A stretch of DNA of 64,000 nt from Sinorhizobium shofinae (GTDB lineage: Bacteria; Pseudomonadota; Alphaproteobacteria; Rhizobiales; Rhizobiaceae): the NCBI GenBank assembly GCA_001704765.1, contig MBFK01000004.1:62001-126000 (forward strand). Direction: 5' to 3'. Of this stretch, positions 25,684 through 34,714 are shown one piece after another. Below the pieces are notes generated by a model that worked only from the letters and a program-made list of their open reading frames with translations, did no database searches and was not told where the DNA came from. Positions within the stretch are counted from its first letter, which is position 1, and each line of letters begins with the position of its first letter. A program made the translations under genes and the position numbers.

Positions 25684-26589
25684 ATGCTGAAGAAAGCTCT
25701 TCTGGGCGCCGTTGCGCTCATCGCCGTCGTCGGCCATGCCCAGGCTGAAGACCTCAAGGAATTCCGCGTCGGCATTATGGGCGGCGAGAACGAAGCCGAC
25801 CGCCTGCGCAACTACCAGTGCCTGGTCGACAAGCTCCCGGCCGCCATCGGCGTCGAGAAGGTCTCGCTCTTTCCGGCTGCAGATTATGACGGCGTCATTC
25901 AGGGCCTGCTCGGCGGCACGCTCGACTACGCCGAGCTCGGCGCCTCAGGCTACGCCAAGATTTATCTCGCCAAGGCCGACGCCGTCGAGCCGATCCTGAC
26001 GACGGTTCAGACCGATGGCGCGACCGGCTACCATTCGATCATGGTGGCCCGCAAGGATTCAGGCATCACCAAACTCGAGGACCTGAAAGGCAAGAAGCTC
26101 GGTTTTGCCGATCCGGATTCCACCTCCGGCTATCTTGTGCCGCTCGTAACCCTGCCGGAATCGATCGGCGCGCCGGTCAAGGAATTCTTCGGCGAGACCG
26201 GCTTCGGCGGCGGTCATGAAAACCTCGTTCTCGAAGTCTTGAAGGGCACCTTCGATGCCGGCACGACCTTCGGTTCGGGCGTCGGCGAATTCAAGGACGG
26301 CTACACGTCCGGCAACCTGCGCAAGATGGTCGACAAGGGCGTCCTCGACATGAACGACCTCGTCGAACTGTGGCGCTCGCCGCTGATCCCGAACGGCCCG
26401 ATCGTCGTGCGCACCTCGATGAACGACGCCATGAAGGCGAAGTTCAAGCAGTTCATGATGGATCTGCCGAAGACCGACGCCGCCTGCTTCTCGGCCATTC
26501 AGGGCGGCGAATTCAGCGGCTACACCGAAGTCAACAGCGACTTCTACAAGCCGATCATCGACGCCCGCAAGGCAACCATTGGCGGCTGA
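25684..26589 (+). CDS. phnD: Phosphonate/phosphate ABC transporter periplasmic binding protein
   Basis: 301 residues. A 21-residue signal peptide (MLKKALLGAVALIAVVGHAQA) precedes the mature PhnD-type binding protein: FRVGIMGGENEADRLRNYQ, a ligand-contact region DYAELGASGYAKIY, VARKDSGITKLEDLKGKKLGF, DPDSTSGYLVP, and DAGTTFGSG. Those are the PhnD/SsuA-like phosphonate-binding family signatures. It captures phosphonate or phosphate in the periplasm for PhnE1/E2. A GGAGACGAAC stretch serves as ribosome site. A 9-bp hairpin stands directly downstream. Confidence 0.94.
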   Translation: MLKKALLGAVALIAVVGHAQAEDLKEFRVGIMGGENEADRLRNYQCLVDKLPAAIGVEKVSLFPAADYDGVIQGLLGGTLDYAELGASGYAKIYLAKADAVEPILTTVQTDGATGYHSIMVARKDSGITKLEDLKGKKLGFADPDSTSGYLVPLVTLPESIGAPVKEFFGETGFGGGHENLVLEVLKGTFDAGTTFGSGVGEFKDGYTSGNLRKMVDKGVLDMNDLVELWRSPLIPNGPIVVRTSMNDAMKAKFKQFMMDLPKTDAACFSAIQGGEFSGYTEVNSDFYKPIIDARKATIGG

Positions 26590-26609
26590 TCGTTTCAAGC
26601 CATGTACCT

Positions 26610-26636
26610 GGCGCTGGCTGCGAAGCGGCCAGCGCC
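26610..26636 (+). other. Intra-operon stem-loop after phnD
   Basis: Arms GGCGCTGGC (26610-26618) and GCCAGCGCC (26628-26636) form a perfect 9-bp stem with a 9-base loop, 21 bases after the phnD stop; CATTTTAC follows. Such hairpins often lower transcription beyond, or stabilise mRNA of, binding-protein genes, which need more copies than the permeases. Confidence 0.55.
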
Positions 26637-26697
26637 TCATTTTACGGGGCGCCAGAAGGCGCCGACCTCAAAGAGGCCGGCTTGTGCCGGAATCCCC

Positions 26698-27660
26698 ATG
26701 GCCACTTCCGTGCTTTCCCGGCAATTAAGCGAGAACGCAGCGCTGATCGAGCGTCATTGGCGGGAACTCAACGACCGCCGGCGTCTCTATACGGCGCTCG
26801 GCCTTGCAGTTCTTACGCTGACGCTGTTTGCTTCTCTCTGGTTCGCAAATGATTCCAATGCCGGAAAGTTCGTCGACCGCTTGCCGCATTTCTTCGATTT
26901 CGTCGGCGACCTGGCGCCTCGGGATCCGATGGAAATCGCCCGCGCCCTGTTCGATCTTCCCTCCCCCTATGACGATGGCAGCTTCAAGTACAACTATCCG
27001 GACGGTCGTCTCTACATCACCGATAGCCTCTATGTTCCGGAATACTTCCATAAGATGCTGGAGACGGTGAATATCGCCATCTTCTCGACGATGGTCGGCG
27101 CTTTTTTCGGCTTCATCCTGTGCTTCCTCGCGCCACGTAATCTCATGCCGAACCGCTGGGTGCGCGGCCCAGTCCGCCGGCTCATGGAGATCCTGCGGGC
27201 CTTTCCGGAAGTGGTGATCGCCGGCTTCTTCCTGACGATCCTTTCGCTTGGCCCCATTCCCGCAATCGCGGCGGTGTCGATTCATACGATCGGCGCCCTC
27301 GGCAAGCTGTTCTTCGAGGTGGTCGAGAATGTCGACATGAAGCCGGAGGAGGGCCTGCGCGCCGTCGGCGGCAACTGGATCGAGCGGGTCTGGTTCAGCA
27401 TCGTGCCGCAGGTCCTGCCGAACTTCACCAGCTACTTTCTCCTGCGCCTGGAGATCAATGTGCGCGCCTCGGCGATCATCGGCGCGGTCGGCGGCGGCGG
27501 AATCGGCGAACTTCTGCGCCTGTCGATCGGTCAGGGCCATCAGGCCAAGACGGTGGCGATCGTCCTTCTGCTCTTTGCGACGGTTTTCGCCGTCGACCAG
27601 TTCTCCGCCTGGCTCCGCCGCCGCCTCGTCGGTGAGCAGGCCTTCCAGCTTTCCCAGTAG
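26698..27660 (+). CDS. phnE1: Phosphonate/phosphate ABC transporter permease, first copy
   Basis: 320 residues. Inner-membrane permease of the PhnE family. A cytoplasmic N-terminus is followed by TM1 near residues 28-45 (LYTALGLAVLTLTLFASLWF), a periplasmic loop, then a MetI-like core: MLETVNIAIFSTMVGAFFGFILCFL, EILRAFPEVVIAGFFLTIL, and an EAA-like segment GLRAVGGNWIERVWFSIVPQVLPNF that contacts the ATPase. The ATG at 26698 gives MATSVLSRQL; an in-frame ATG at 26602 lies inside the phnD hairpin region and is rejected. Ten bases separate it from the second permease. Two PhnE subunits probably form a heterodimer. Confidence 0.92.
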   Translation: MATSVLSRQLSENAALIERHWRELNDRRRLYTALGLAVLTLTLFASLWFANDSNAGKFVDRLPHFFDFVGDLAPRDPMEIARALFDLPSPYDDGSFKYNYPDGRLYITDSLYVPEYFHKMLETVNIAIFSTMVGAFFGFILCFLAPRNLMPNRWVRGPVRRLMEILRAFPEVVIAGFFLTILSLGPIPAIAAVSIHTIGALGKLFFEVVENVDMKPEEGLRAVGGNWIERVWFSIVPQVLPNFTSYFLLRLEINVRASAIIGAVGGGGIGELLRLSIGQGHQAKTVAIVLLLFATVFAVDQFSAWLRRRLVGEQAFQLSQ

Positions 27661-27669
27661 GAGCGCGAC

Positions 27670-29193
27670 ATGATTGCCTCGACCAAGCCCAGCGCGCTCG
27701 AAATGGAAGCGATCGCCTCCCGCCACGCCCATCTCTTGCAATCCTCTTCGAAGAAGGGGCTGAAGCCGATGCTGATCGGTGTGGGCCTGGTCGTCTATCT
27801 GGTTTTCAGTTGGTGGTTCTTTTCGATCGCCCACGTGCTTGCCAACGCCAATTGGGGCATTGCCGGCACTTACCTCGCCGACTGGGTGTCCTACGAAATT
27901 CGTCCGGAAATCGCGATTGCGCCCGACGGAACGATGACGGTTTCCTACCAGCGCAATTCGCCGCTTGGGAAAAATCCGGATCCGGAATGGGTGATGCTCG
28001 ACAAGCAAGAGGTGACGCGAGCGGTGGAATCACCGGCCGCTACTGTTCAAGCGCCGAAGCCGAAGGCGAGTTCCTCCTTCAGCTTCATGGCACCCAACGC
28101 CGCGCTGGGTGGAGGCGACCACGCAACCGACCACCGGCAGACCGCTGCCGCGACCCGCACCGAAGCGATTGTTACGCGCGCAGTCGTGACCTACGATCGC
28201 GCGACGCGCATAGAAGTCGCCGACAAGCTGGTCACGACGACCCATGCCGGCGAAACCCTTACGATGAAGGTCGACGGAGCGGACAAGGTGACGCCGCAAG
28301 GCACCCTGCCCCGTTGGGCCACCCAGAAGCGGCTGGGCGAAAAGGTCACACTTTCCTTCGGCTTCACCGGCTGGGCCGAAATCGAAGGTAACGAGGTCTC
28401 GATCCGCAACCGCTTCTTTGGTTGGGCGAACTTCCTCTTCGATACGAATTCGCCGTTCTTCGGCAAGTCCTATGGCGAAGTCGCATTCTTGATCCTGTCG
28501 GGAGACCGGATCGACCCGACACGCTCGAACCTGTCGCTCGCCTTGAACAACATCCTCTACAATGCCGAATGGCAGCATCTCGACGTCTGGACGAAGCTGC
28601 TGCAGACGATCGTCATGGCCTTTGTCGGGACGCTTTTCGCATCCTTCATTGCCTTCCCGCTCTGCTTCCTCGCCGCCCGCAGCATCACGCCGAGCCGCGT
28701 GACGAACCAGTTGGTCAAGCGCTTCTTCGACTTCCTGCGGTCGGTGGACATGTTCATCTGGGCGCTGTTTTTCACGCGTGCCTTTGGCCCCGGGCCGCTC
28801 GCCGGCATATCGGCGATCTTCTTTACCGACACAGGAACGCTCGGCAAGCTCTACTCCGAAGCGCTGGAAAACATCGACGACAAGCAGCGCGAAGGCGTGA
28901 AATCCGTTGGCGCCCCGCCGATCGCGGTGCAGCGCTTCGGCGTGCTGCCTCAAGTGCTCCCCGTCTTTGCCAGCCAGGCGCTCTACTTCTGGGAATCGAA
29001 CATCCGCTCAGCGACCATCATCGGTGCCGTTGGCGCCGGCGGCATCGGGCTGAAGCTCTGGGAGGCGATACGGACCAACTCGGATTGGGAAAATGTCGCC
29101 TATATGGTGCTTTTGATCTTGATGGTTGTCTTCGTTTTCGACAGCATCTCCAACGCGTGCCGATCGCGACTGATCGGGCGCAGTGGACACTGA
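27670..29193 (+). CDS. phnE2: Phosphonate/phosphate ABC transporter permease, second copy with large periplasmic insert
   Basis: 507 residues, against roughly 260-320 for usual PhnE. TM1 is at about residues 34-57 (MLIGVGLVVYLVFSWWFFSI). Residues about 58-300 form a soluble, presumably periplasmic, Thr/Ala/Lys-rich insert (IAPDGTMTVSYQRNSPL, AVVTYDRATRIEVADKLV, SIRNRFFGWANFLF). The permease core resumes at about 300 with LLQTIVMAFVGTLFASFIAF, FLRSVDMFIWALFFTRAFG, the EAA-like GVKSVGAPPIAVQRFGVLPQVLPVF and a last TM VAYMVLLILMVVFVFD. Such long versions are known in rhizobia; the function of the insert is not known. It could contact PhnD. Confidence 0.92.
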   Translation: MIASTKPSALEMEAIASRHAHLLQSSSKKGLKPMLIGVGLVVYLVFSWWFFSIAHVLANANWGIAGTYLADWVSYEIRPEIAIAPDGTMTVSYQRNSPLGKNPDPEWVMLDKQEVTRAVESPAATVQAPKPKASSSFSFMAPNAALGGGDHATDHRQTAAATRTEAIVTRAVVTYDRATRIEVADKLVTTTHAGETLTMKVDGADKVTPQGTLPRWATQKRLGEKVTLSFGFTGWAEIEGNEVSIRNRFFGWANFLFDTNSPFFGKSYGEVAFLILSGDRIDPTRSNLSLALNNILYNAEWQHLDVWTKLLQTIVMAFVGTLFASFIAFPLCFLAARSITPSRVTNQLVKRFFDFLRSVDMFIWALFFTRAFGPGPLAGISAIFFTDTGTLGKLYSEALENIDDKQREGVKSVGAPPIAVQRFGVLPQVLPVFASQALYFWESNIRSATIIGAVGAGGIGLKLWEAIRTNSDWENVAYMVLLILMVVFVFDSISNACRSRLIGRSGH

Positions 29194-29316
29194 CTCCTTT
29201 GCGCTTCATACCGATGCGATCATGATGTTGTCATGCAAATCGGCTAGCTGCGCATTGCACCCGTGAATGGTCGTCTCGCCTCCGCGGCGGGGCGTCGATG
29301 AGGAAAGTGAAGACCC

Positions 29317-30024
29317 GTGCGATATGCAATTTATTTCGCGCCGCCGGCCGATGACCGGCTGTCGCTGACCGCGGCCCGTTGGCTCGGCCGCGATGCCTTC
29401 GGCGGTGGGGCGTTGGCCTGGCCGAAAAACTCGGCGCTCGAACGTGAACAGCAGGTGGCATTGACGGCCGAGCCGCGCCGCTACGGCTTTCATGGCACGC
29501 TGAAGGCGCCCTTCGCGCTTGCATCGGGGCGAAGCGAGGCCGAACTGATCGCCGCCTTCGATGAATTTGCGGCGGAGATCGAGCCTTTCGAGGTGCCGGA
29601 AATCATGCTTCACCAAATCGGCCCGTTCTTCGCACTCGGTTCCAGCGCACCGTCCGCACCTCTGCAGGATTTGGCGGAGCGGGCGGTTCGCCGCTTCGAG
29701 CCCTTCCGGGCGCCGTTGTCTGAAATCGATATCGCCCGTCGGAATCCGGAAAAGCTAACGCAACGTCAAAGGGATTACCTTGCGGCATGGGGCTACCCCT
29801 ACGTTTTCGAGGAGTTCCAGTTTCATCTGACGCTTACCGGGCCTGTGCCGGAGGAGATGCGCAGCGTCATGCGCGCGACGCTTGAGGCCGCCTTCGATAC
29901 ATTTATCGGCCAACCGCTGGCCGTCTCGACGGTCGCACTTTTTGTCGAGCCGCAGCGCAGCGCTCCCTTCATCGTCCATTCCCTGCTGCCGCTCGGCAGC
30001 GCATCCACACGAAAGATTGCATGA
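29317..30024 (+). CDS. DUF1045 phosphonate-metabolism protein, 2H phosphoesterase superfamily
   Basis: 235 residues. Two His-x-Thr motifs mark the 2H phosphoesterase fold: HGTLKAPFAL in the N-terminal half (RRYGFHGTLKA) and FHLTLTGPVP in the C-terminal half. The family is found almost only next to phosphonate genes and is thought to open or process cyclic phosphate intermediates of the C-P lyase route (family knowledge). The GTG start at 29317 has an AGGAAAG site nine bases upstream. It stands 123 bases after phnE2, with a single TTGTCAT half-site in the gap, and one base before phnM. Cytoplasmic. Confidence 0.85.
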   Translation: MRYAIYFAPPADDRLSLTAARWLGRDAFGGGALAWPKNSALEREQQVALTAEPRRYGFHGTLKAPFALASGRSEAELIAAFDEFAAEIEPFEVPEIMLHQIGPFFALGSSAPSAPLQDLAERAVRRFEPFRAPLSEIDIARRNPEKLTQRQRDYLAAWGYPYVFEEFQFHLTLTGPVPEEMRSVMRATLEAAFDTFIGQPLAVSTVALFVEPQRSAPFIVHSLLPLGSASTRKIA

Positions 30025-30025
30025 T

Positions 30026-31165
30026 ATGAGCAGCGAACAGGTTCTGACCAATGCCCGCATCGTTCTCGAGGACGATATCGTCGAAGGTTCAGTACTGATC
30101 CGCGACGGCAGGATTGCCGACATTTCGGAAGGCACGAGCCGGGTTGGTGAGGATTTCGAAGGCGACTACCTACTGCCCGGCCTGATCGAGCTTCACACCG
30201 ACCACCTGGAGGCGCATTACTCGCCGCGTCCCGGCGTGCGCTGGCTGAAGATAGCCGCCATTCAGGCACACGACGCCCAGGTTGTCACCTCCGGCATCAC
30301 CACCGTCTTCGACTGTCTGCGTCTCGGCTCGGACGAGGAGAGCGGCTTTCCAAAGGGCGAAATGCGCAGCATGGCCGACGCTTTGGCGCAGGCGAAGGAC
30401 GAGAGCCGGCTGCGCGCCGACCACCTCATCCACCTGCGTTGCGAGGTTTCGACTGCCGACGTGCTGGAGCACTACGAGGATTTTCGCGACGACCCGCAGG
30501 TTCGTCTCGTCTCGCTGATGGACCACGCGCCCGGCCAGCGCCAGTTCCAGACGATGGATCAATACACGCTCTACTACAAAACCAAGCGTGGCCTCACAGA
30601 CGAGGCCTTTGCCGCTTTCGTCGAGCGTCAGCAGGTCCTGTCGGCACGCTATGCCGCGCCGCACCGCACGGCGCTCGCCCAGGCTTGCGCCGAGCGCGGC
30701 ATCACCATCGCCAGCCACGACGACGCGACGCTTGCACATGTCGAGGAGTCGATCGGCTATGGCGTTCGGCTTGCAGAGTTTCCGACGAGTTTCGAAGCGG
30801 CGGAAGCCTCCCACCGGGCGGGCCTGAGCGTCCTGATGGGCGCTCCCAACGTCGTGCGCGGCAAATCGCATTCCGGAAACATCGCCGCGCGTGAACTCGC
30901 GGAGCGCGGCGTGCTCGACGTGCTCTCATCGGATTATGTGCCCTTCAGCCTGATCCATGCGCCGTTTGTCCTTGCCGACGAGGTCGAGAGCATCGACCTG
31001 CCGAGCGCAATCGCCTTGGTGACCGCAACGCCGGCGCGCACCGTCGGTCTCGACGACCGTGGCCGGATCGCCGTCGGGCTGCGCGCCGATGTCGCGCGTG
31101 TCTATCGGCCAGAGGGCATTCCGGTTGTTCGCTCCGTATGGCGCGAAGGACGGCGTGTCGCATGA
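30026..31165 (+). CDS. phnM: Alpha-D-ribose 1-methylphosphonate 5-triphosphate diphosphatase
   Basis: 379 residues, amidohydrolase superfamily. In the C-P lyase pathway PhnM removes diphosphate from ribose-1-methylphosphonate triphosphate. Metal-binding HTDHLEAHY (about residues 54-62), SGITTVFDCLRLG, MDHAPGQRQF, ITIASHDDATLAHV and the final metal Asp in VLSSDYVPFSLI are all PhnM-type. It begins one base after the DUF1045 stop, and its own stop overlaps the phnN start (ATGA). The C-P lyase core genes that make its substrate are not in the window, so they must be elsewhere or absent. Confidence 0.94.
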   Translation: MSSEQVLTNARIVLEDDIVEGSVLIRDGRIADISEGTSRVGEDFEGDYLLPGLIELHTDHLEAHYSPRPGVRWLKIAAIQAHDAQVVTSGITTVFDCLRLGSDEESGFPKGEMRSMADALAQAKDESRLRADHLIHLRCEVSTADVLEHYEDFRDDPQVRLVSLMDHAPGQRQFQTMDQYTLYYKTKRGLTDEAFAAFVERQQVLSARYAAPHRTALAQACAERGITIASHDDATLAHVEESIGYGVRLAEFPTSFEAAEASHRAGLSVLMGAPNVVRGKSHSGNIAARELAERGVLDVLSSDYVPFSLIHAPFVLADEVESIDLPSAIALVTATPARTVGLDDRGRIAVGLRADVARVYRPEGIPVVRSVWREGRRVA

Positions 31166-31749
31166 TGAAGGTTGGAGAAACGCGCGGAACGCTTTTCGTC
31201 GTCGTCGGCCCGAGCGGGGCCGGCAAGGATAGTGTCATGGGCTTTGCCGCCCGCCACTTTGCGCAACGGCCGGATATACTCTTCGTCCGGCGGGTCATCA
31301 CCCGTCCGTCGGATGCCGGCAGTGAAGTACACGAAAGCGTTTCCACCGCCGAATTCGAGGAAATGCAGGAGAGCGGGGCCTTCGCCGTTTCGTGGCAAGC
31401 GCACGGCTTGAGCTATGGCATTCCGCGTGAGATCGCCGACAAGGTCGAAAGCGGAATGACGGCGATCGTCAACGGCAGCCGCGCTGCCCTTCCTGCCATT
31501 CGCGCCGCGTTCGGCAAGGTCGCCGTCGCCCTGGTCACCGCGGACGCGCCGGTGCTGGCGAAGCGTCTCGCCCAACGTGGGCGCGAAAACGAGGAAGACG
31601 TGCTGCGTCGACTAAAGCGACAGGTGCCTGATGTCGTCGCAGGGCCGGATATAACCGTGATCGACAACAGCGGCCGGCTCGACATCGCCGGGGAGCGTTT
31701 CATCACGCTCGTCGAACTGCATTGTGCCAAGGCCCATCACCCCGCCTGA
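31162..31749 (+). CDS. phnN: Ribose 1,5-bisphosphate phosphokinase
   Basis: 195 residues. Phosphorylates ribose 1,5-bisphosphate to PRPP, the last step linking phosphonate breakdown to nucleotide synthesis. Guanylate-kinase-like P-loop [13 protein letters not shown] (about residues 15-27), [19 protein letters not shown], the LID-like [14 protein letters not shown], and [19 protein letters not shown] are PhnN signatures. ATG 31162 overlaps the phnM stop by four bases. Last gene of the operon, 27 bases before a strong terminator hairpin. Confidence 0.93.
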   Translation: MMKVGETRGTLFVVVGPSGAGKDSVMGFAARHFAQRPDILFVRRVITRPSDAGSEVHESVSTAEFEEMQESGAFAVSWQAHGLSYGIPREIADKVESGMTAIVNGSRAALPAIRAAFGKVAVALVTADAPVLAKRLAQRGRENEEDVLRRLKRQVPDVVAGPDITVIDNSGRLDIAGERFITLVELHCAKAHHPA

Positions 31750-31776
31750 CGCGGATAAACCGGACATTCTCGCGCC

Positions 31777-31806
31777 AAGCCCCGGATTAAAGTTCCGGGG
31801 CTTTTT
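31777..31806 (+). terminator. Rho-independent terminator of the phn operon
   Basis: A 10-bp perfect stem with arms AAGCCCCGGA and TCCGGGGCTT, loop of seven bases, followed by a T-run (CTTTTTCG). It lies 27 bases after the phnN stop and separates the phn and hut operons. Confidence 0.85.
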
Positions 31807-31889
31807 CGTTCCGGTCGCTGGCCCGGCAAACGGGCCGCGTTACCTCTTTGCACGAGCCCGAACACTTTTCCCTTGCTGTCGGCTTTATT

Positions 31890-31901
31890 ATGTATATACA
31901 T
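31890..31901 (+). promoter_or_regulatory. HutC/GntR-type operator before hutI
   Basis: ATGTATATACAT is a perfect 12-base palindrome whose core TGTATATACA matches the TGTA-N2-TACA operator of HutC repressors, described in Pseudomonas and relatives. It lies 27 bases before the hutI start, well placed to block transcription until urocanate is present. hutC itself is not in this window. Confidence 0.7.
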
Positions 31902-31927
31902 TATCGCAACAGAAGGGCGAAGAGCTG

Positions 31928-33181
31928 ATGAACGGAACCGAAATCGCCGACACGAAACCGGAAGGCAGCAGTCTCTGGCGCAATATGCGCCTTGCGACGC
32001 TTCGCGAGGATCTAGGCCCGCTTGGCATCATCGAAAGGGGTGCGGTTGCGGTGCGCGGTGGCCGGATCGTCTATGCCGGCGCTGAAGGTGACCTGCCTTC
32101 CGACCTTTCCGGGGCCGAACAGGTGATCGATTGCGAAGGCCGCTGGATGACACCGGCCTTGATTGACTGCCATACCCATCTCGTCCATGGCGGCGACCGT
32201 GCCCGCGAATTTCAGCTGCGGCTCGAAGGCGCGACTTACGAGGAGATCGCCCGTGCCGGCGGCGGCATTGTCTCAACCGTGAAGGCGACCAATGCGCTAT
32301 CGGTCGAGGAACTGGTGGCGGCGGCGCTTGCGAGGCTCGACGCGCTGCTCATCCAAGGCGTGTCCACGGTCGAGATCAAATCGGGCTACGGCCTCAACAT
32401 CGGTGCCGAGTTGAAGATGCTCCGCGCCGCCCGCCGGTTGGAGTGCATGCGCCCGGTCCGCGTTGTCACCAGCTATCTCGCCGCGCACGCCACGCCGCCG
32501 GAATACAAGGGTCGGAATGCCGCCTACATCGACGACGTCGTTCTTCCCGGCCTCGTCCAGGCCCATGCCGAAGGGCTCGTGGATGCCGTCGATGGCTTCT
32601 GCGAGGGGATCGCCTTTTCACCTGCCGAGATCGCGCGTGTCTTCGACAAAGCCAAGGCACTTGGACTGCCGGTCAAGCTTCATGCCGAACAGCTTTCCAA
32701 TCTGGGCGGCGCCAAGCTTGCCGCCTCCTATGGTGCGCTTTCGGCCGATCATCTCGAATATCTCGATGCGGACGGCGCGGCCGCCATGGCGAAGTCCGGT
32801 ACTGTCGCCGTCCTGCTGCCGGGGGCATTCTACACTCTCCGCGAAACGCAATTGCCGCCGGTCGAAGCACTGCGCGCCGCCGGCACACGCATCGCCGTCG
32901 CCACCGATTGCAACCCGGGCACGTCGCCGCTGACCTCCCTGCTCCTCGCAATGAACATGTCGGCGACGCTCTTCCGCCTGACCCTTGAGGAATGTCTCGC
33001 CGGCGTCACGCGTGAGGCGGCACGCGCGCTCGGAATACTCGGCGACACCGGCACGATCGAAGCGGGAAAATCCGCCGACCTTGCCCTTTGGAACATCGAT
33101 GCGCCAGCGGAACTGATCTACCGCATCGGCTTCAACCCCCTCTCCGATCGGATTTTCAAGGGTGAAAGGATTGCCCTATGA
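31928..33181 (+). CDS. hutI: Imidazolonepropionase
   Basis: 417 residues. Third enzyme of histidine breakdown: opens imidazolone propionate to N-formimino-glutamate. Amidohydrolase metal site [18 protein letters not shown], substrate loop [36 protein letters not shown] with a metal His, SADHLEYLD and the metal Asp in [13 protein letters not shown] are present. The ATG at 31928 has a GAAGAG site; the open frame extends upstream through the HutC operator and is not used. Its stop overlaps the hutH start (ATGA). First gene of hutIHGU. Confidence 0.96.
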   Translation: MNGTEIADTKPEGSSLWRNMRLATLREDLGPLGIIERGAVAVRGGRIVYAGAEGDLPSDLSGAEQVIDCEGRWMTPALIDCHTHLVHGGDRAREFQLRLEGATYEEIARAGGGIVSTVKATNALSVEELVAAALARLDALLIQGVSTVEIKSGYGLNIGAELKMLRAARRLECMRPVRVVTSYLAAHATPPEYKGRNAAYIDDVVLPGLVQAHAEGLVDAVDGFCEGIAFSPAEIARVFDKAKALGLPVKLHAEQLSNLGGAKLAASYGALSADHLEYLDADGAAAMAKSGTVAVLLPGAFYTLRETQLPPVEALRAAGTRIAVATDCNPGTSPLTSLLLAMNMSATLFRLTLEECLAGVTREAARALGILGDTGTIEAGKSADLALWNIDAPAELIYRIGFNPLSDRIFKGERIAL

Positions 33182-34713
33182 CCATTGTTCTGAAACCCGG
33201 TTCGGTATCGCTCAAGGACCTGGAGACGATCTACTGGACGAGCGAGCCGGCCCGCCTCGATCGCGCCTACGATGCTGGTGTCGAGAAGGCCGCAGAGTGC
33301 ATCGCCGAGATCGTCGCGGGCAACGCGCCCGTCTACGGCATCAATACCGGCTTCGGCAAACTCGCCTCCATCAAGATCGACAGCGCCGACGTGGCGACCT
33401 TGCAACGTAATCTCATCCTCTCGCATTGCTGCGGCGTCGGACAGCCTCTGCCCGAAAACATTGTGCGCCTGATCCTGGCCCTGAAGCTGATCTCGCTTGG
33501 GCGCGGCGCTTCCGGTGTCCGTCTCGAGCTTGTTCGTCTGATCGAGGCGATGCTCGATAAGGGCGTCATCCCGCTGATCCCCGAAAAGGGTTCGGTCGGC
33601 GCTTCGGGAGACCTCGCGCCGCTCGCCCATATGGCCGCCGTGATGATGGGCCATGGCGAAGCCTTCGTCGCCGGCGAACGCATGAAGGGCGATGCTGCCC
33701 TGAAGGCGGCCGGACTTTCCCCGGTGACGCTTGCCGCCAAGGAAGGACTGGCGCTGATCAACGGCACCCAGGTTTCGACCGCGCTGGCGCTCGCCGGCCT
33801 CTTCCGCGCCCATCGTGCAGCACAGGCAGCGCTCATCACCGGCGCGCTCTCGACCGATGCGGCCATGGGTTCGTCCGCCCCCTTCCACCCCGATATCCAT
33901 ACGCTGCGCGGCCATCGCGGCCAGATTGACACGGCGGCTGCACTTCGGCGGCTGCTCGAGGGATCGGTGATCCGCCAAAGCCACCTTGAGGGAGACGAAC
34001 GCGTGCAGGATCCCTATTGCATCCGCTGCCAGCCGCAGGTTGACGGCGCGTGCCTCGATCTGCTGCGCTCGGTTGCCGCGACGCTCACCATCGAGGCCAA
34101 TGCCGTCACCGACAATCCGCTTGTGCTCTCCGACAACTCCGTCGTCTCCGGCGGCAATTTCCACGCCGAACCGGTCGCGTTCGCCGCTGACCAGATCGCG
34201 CTCGCGATCTGCGAGATCGGCGCCATTTCCCAGCGTCGCATCGCCCTCCTCGTCGACCCGGCATTGAGTTACGGCCTGCCCGCCTTCCTCGCCAAGAAGC
34301 CGGGGCTCAATTCGGGGCTGATGATTGCCGAAGTCACTTCCGCCGCGCTGATGTCGGAGAACAAACAGCTCTCGCATCCGGCCTCCGTCGACTCGACGCC
34401 GACCTCGGCCAACCAGGAAGACCATGTGTCGATGGCCTGCCATGGCGCTCGTCGCCTTCTTCAGATGACCGACAACCTGTTCTCGATCATCGGCATAGAA
34501 GCCTTGGCAGCCGTTCAGGGCATCGAATTCCGGGCGCCGCTTGCGACCAGCCCGGAACTCCAGAAAGCGGCCGCTGCGGTGCGCGCCGTTTCCCCGACGG
34601 TTGAGGAAGACCGCTATATGGCAGACGACCTTAGGTCTGCAGGCGAACTTGTCGCCTCCGGCCGGCTGGCCGCCGCCGTCTCCGGCGGCATCCTCCCGCG
34701 ACTGGAGGTTTGA
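33178..34713 (+). CDS. hutH: Histidine ammonia-lyase
   Basis: 511 residues, full length. Removes ammonia from histidine to give urocanate, the first step and source of the operon inducer. The MIO cofactor triad Ala142-Ser143-Gly144 lies in [15 protein letters not shown], and Tyr53 in [21 protein letters not shown] region reads [15 protein letters not shown]-terminal [14 protein letters not shown] stretch ([13 protein letters not shown]) also fits. Translationally coupled to hutI. Confidence 0.97.
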   Translation: MTIVLKPGSVSLKDLETIYWTSEPARLDRAYDAGVEKAAECIAEIVAGNAPVYGINTGFGKLASIKIDSADVATLQRNLILSHCCGVGQPLPENIVRLILALKLISLGRGASGVRLELVRLIEAMLDKGVIPLIPEKGSVGASGDLAPLAHMAAVMMGHGEAFVAGERMKGDAALKAAGLSPVTLAAKEGLALINGTQVSTALALAGLFRAHRAAQAALITGALSTDAAMGSSAPFHPDIHTLRGHRGQIDTAAALRRLLEGSVIRQSHLEGDERVQDPYCIRCQPQVDGACLDLLRSVAATLTIEANAVTDNPLVLSDNSVVSGGNFHAEPVAFAADQIALAICEIGAISQRRIALLVDPALSYGLPAFLAKKPGLNSGLMIAEVTSAALMSENKQLSHPASVDSTPTSANQEDHVSMACHGARRLLQMTDNLFSIIGIEALAAVQGIEFRAPLATSPELQKAAAAVRAVSPTVEEDRYMADDLRSAGELVASGRLAAAVSGGILPRLEV

Positions 34714-34714
34714 A

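Noticed and set aside
29194..29316. A second Pho box before the DUF1045 gene
   Set aside because: One TTGTCAT heptamer only; the following heptamer does not match.
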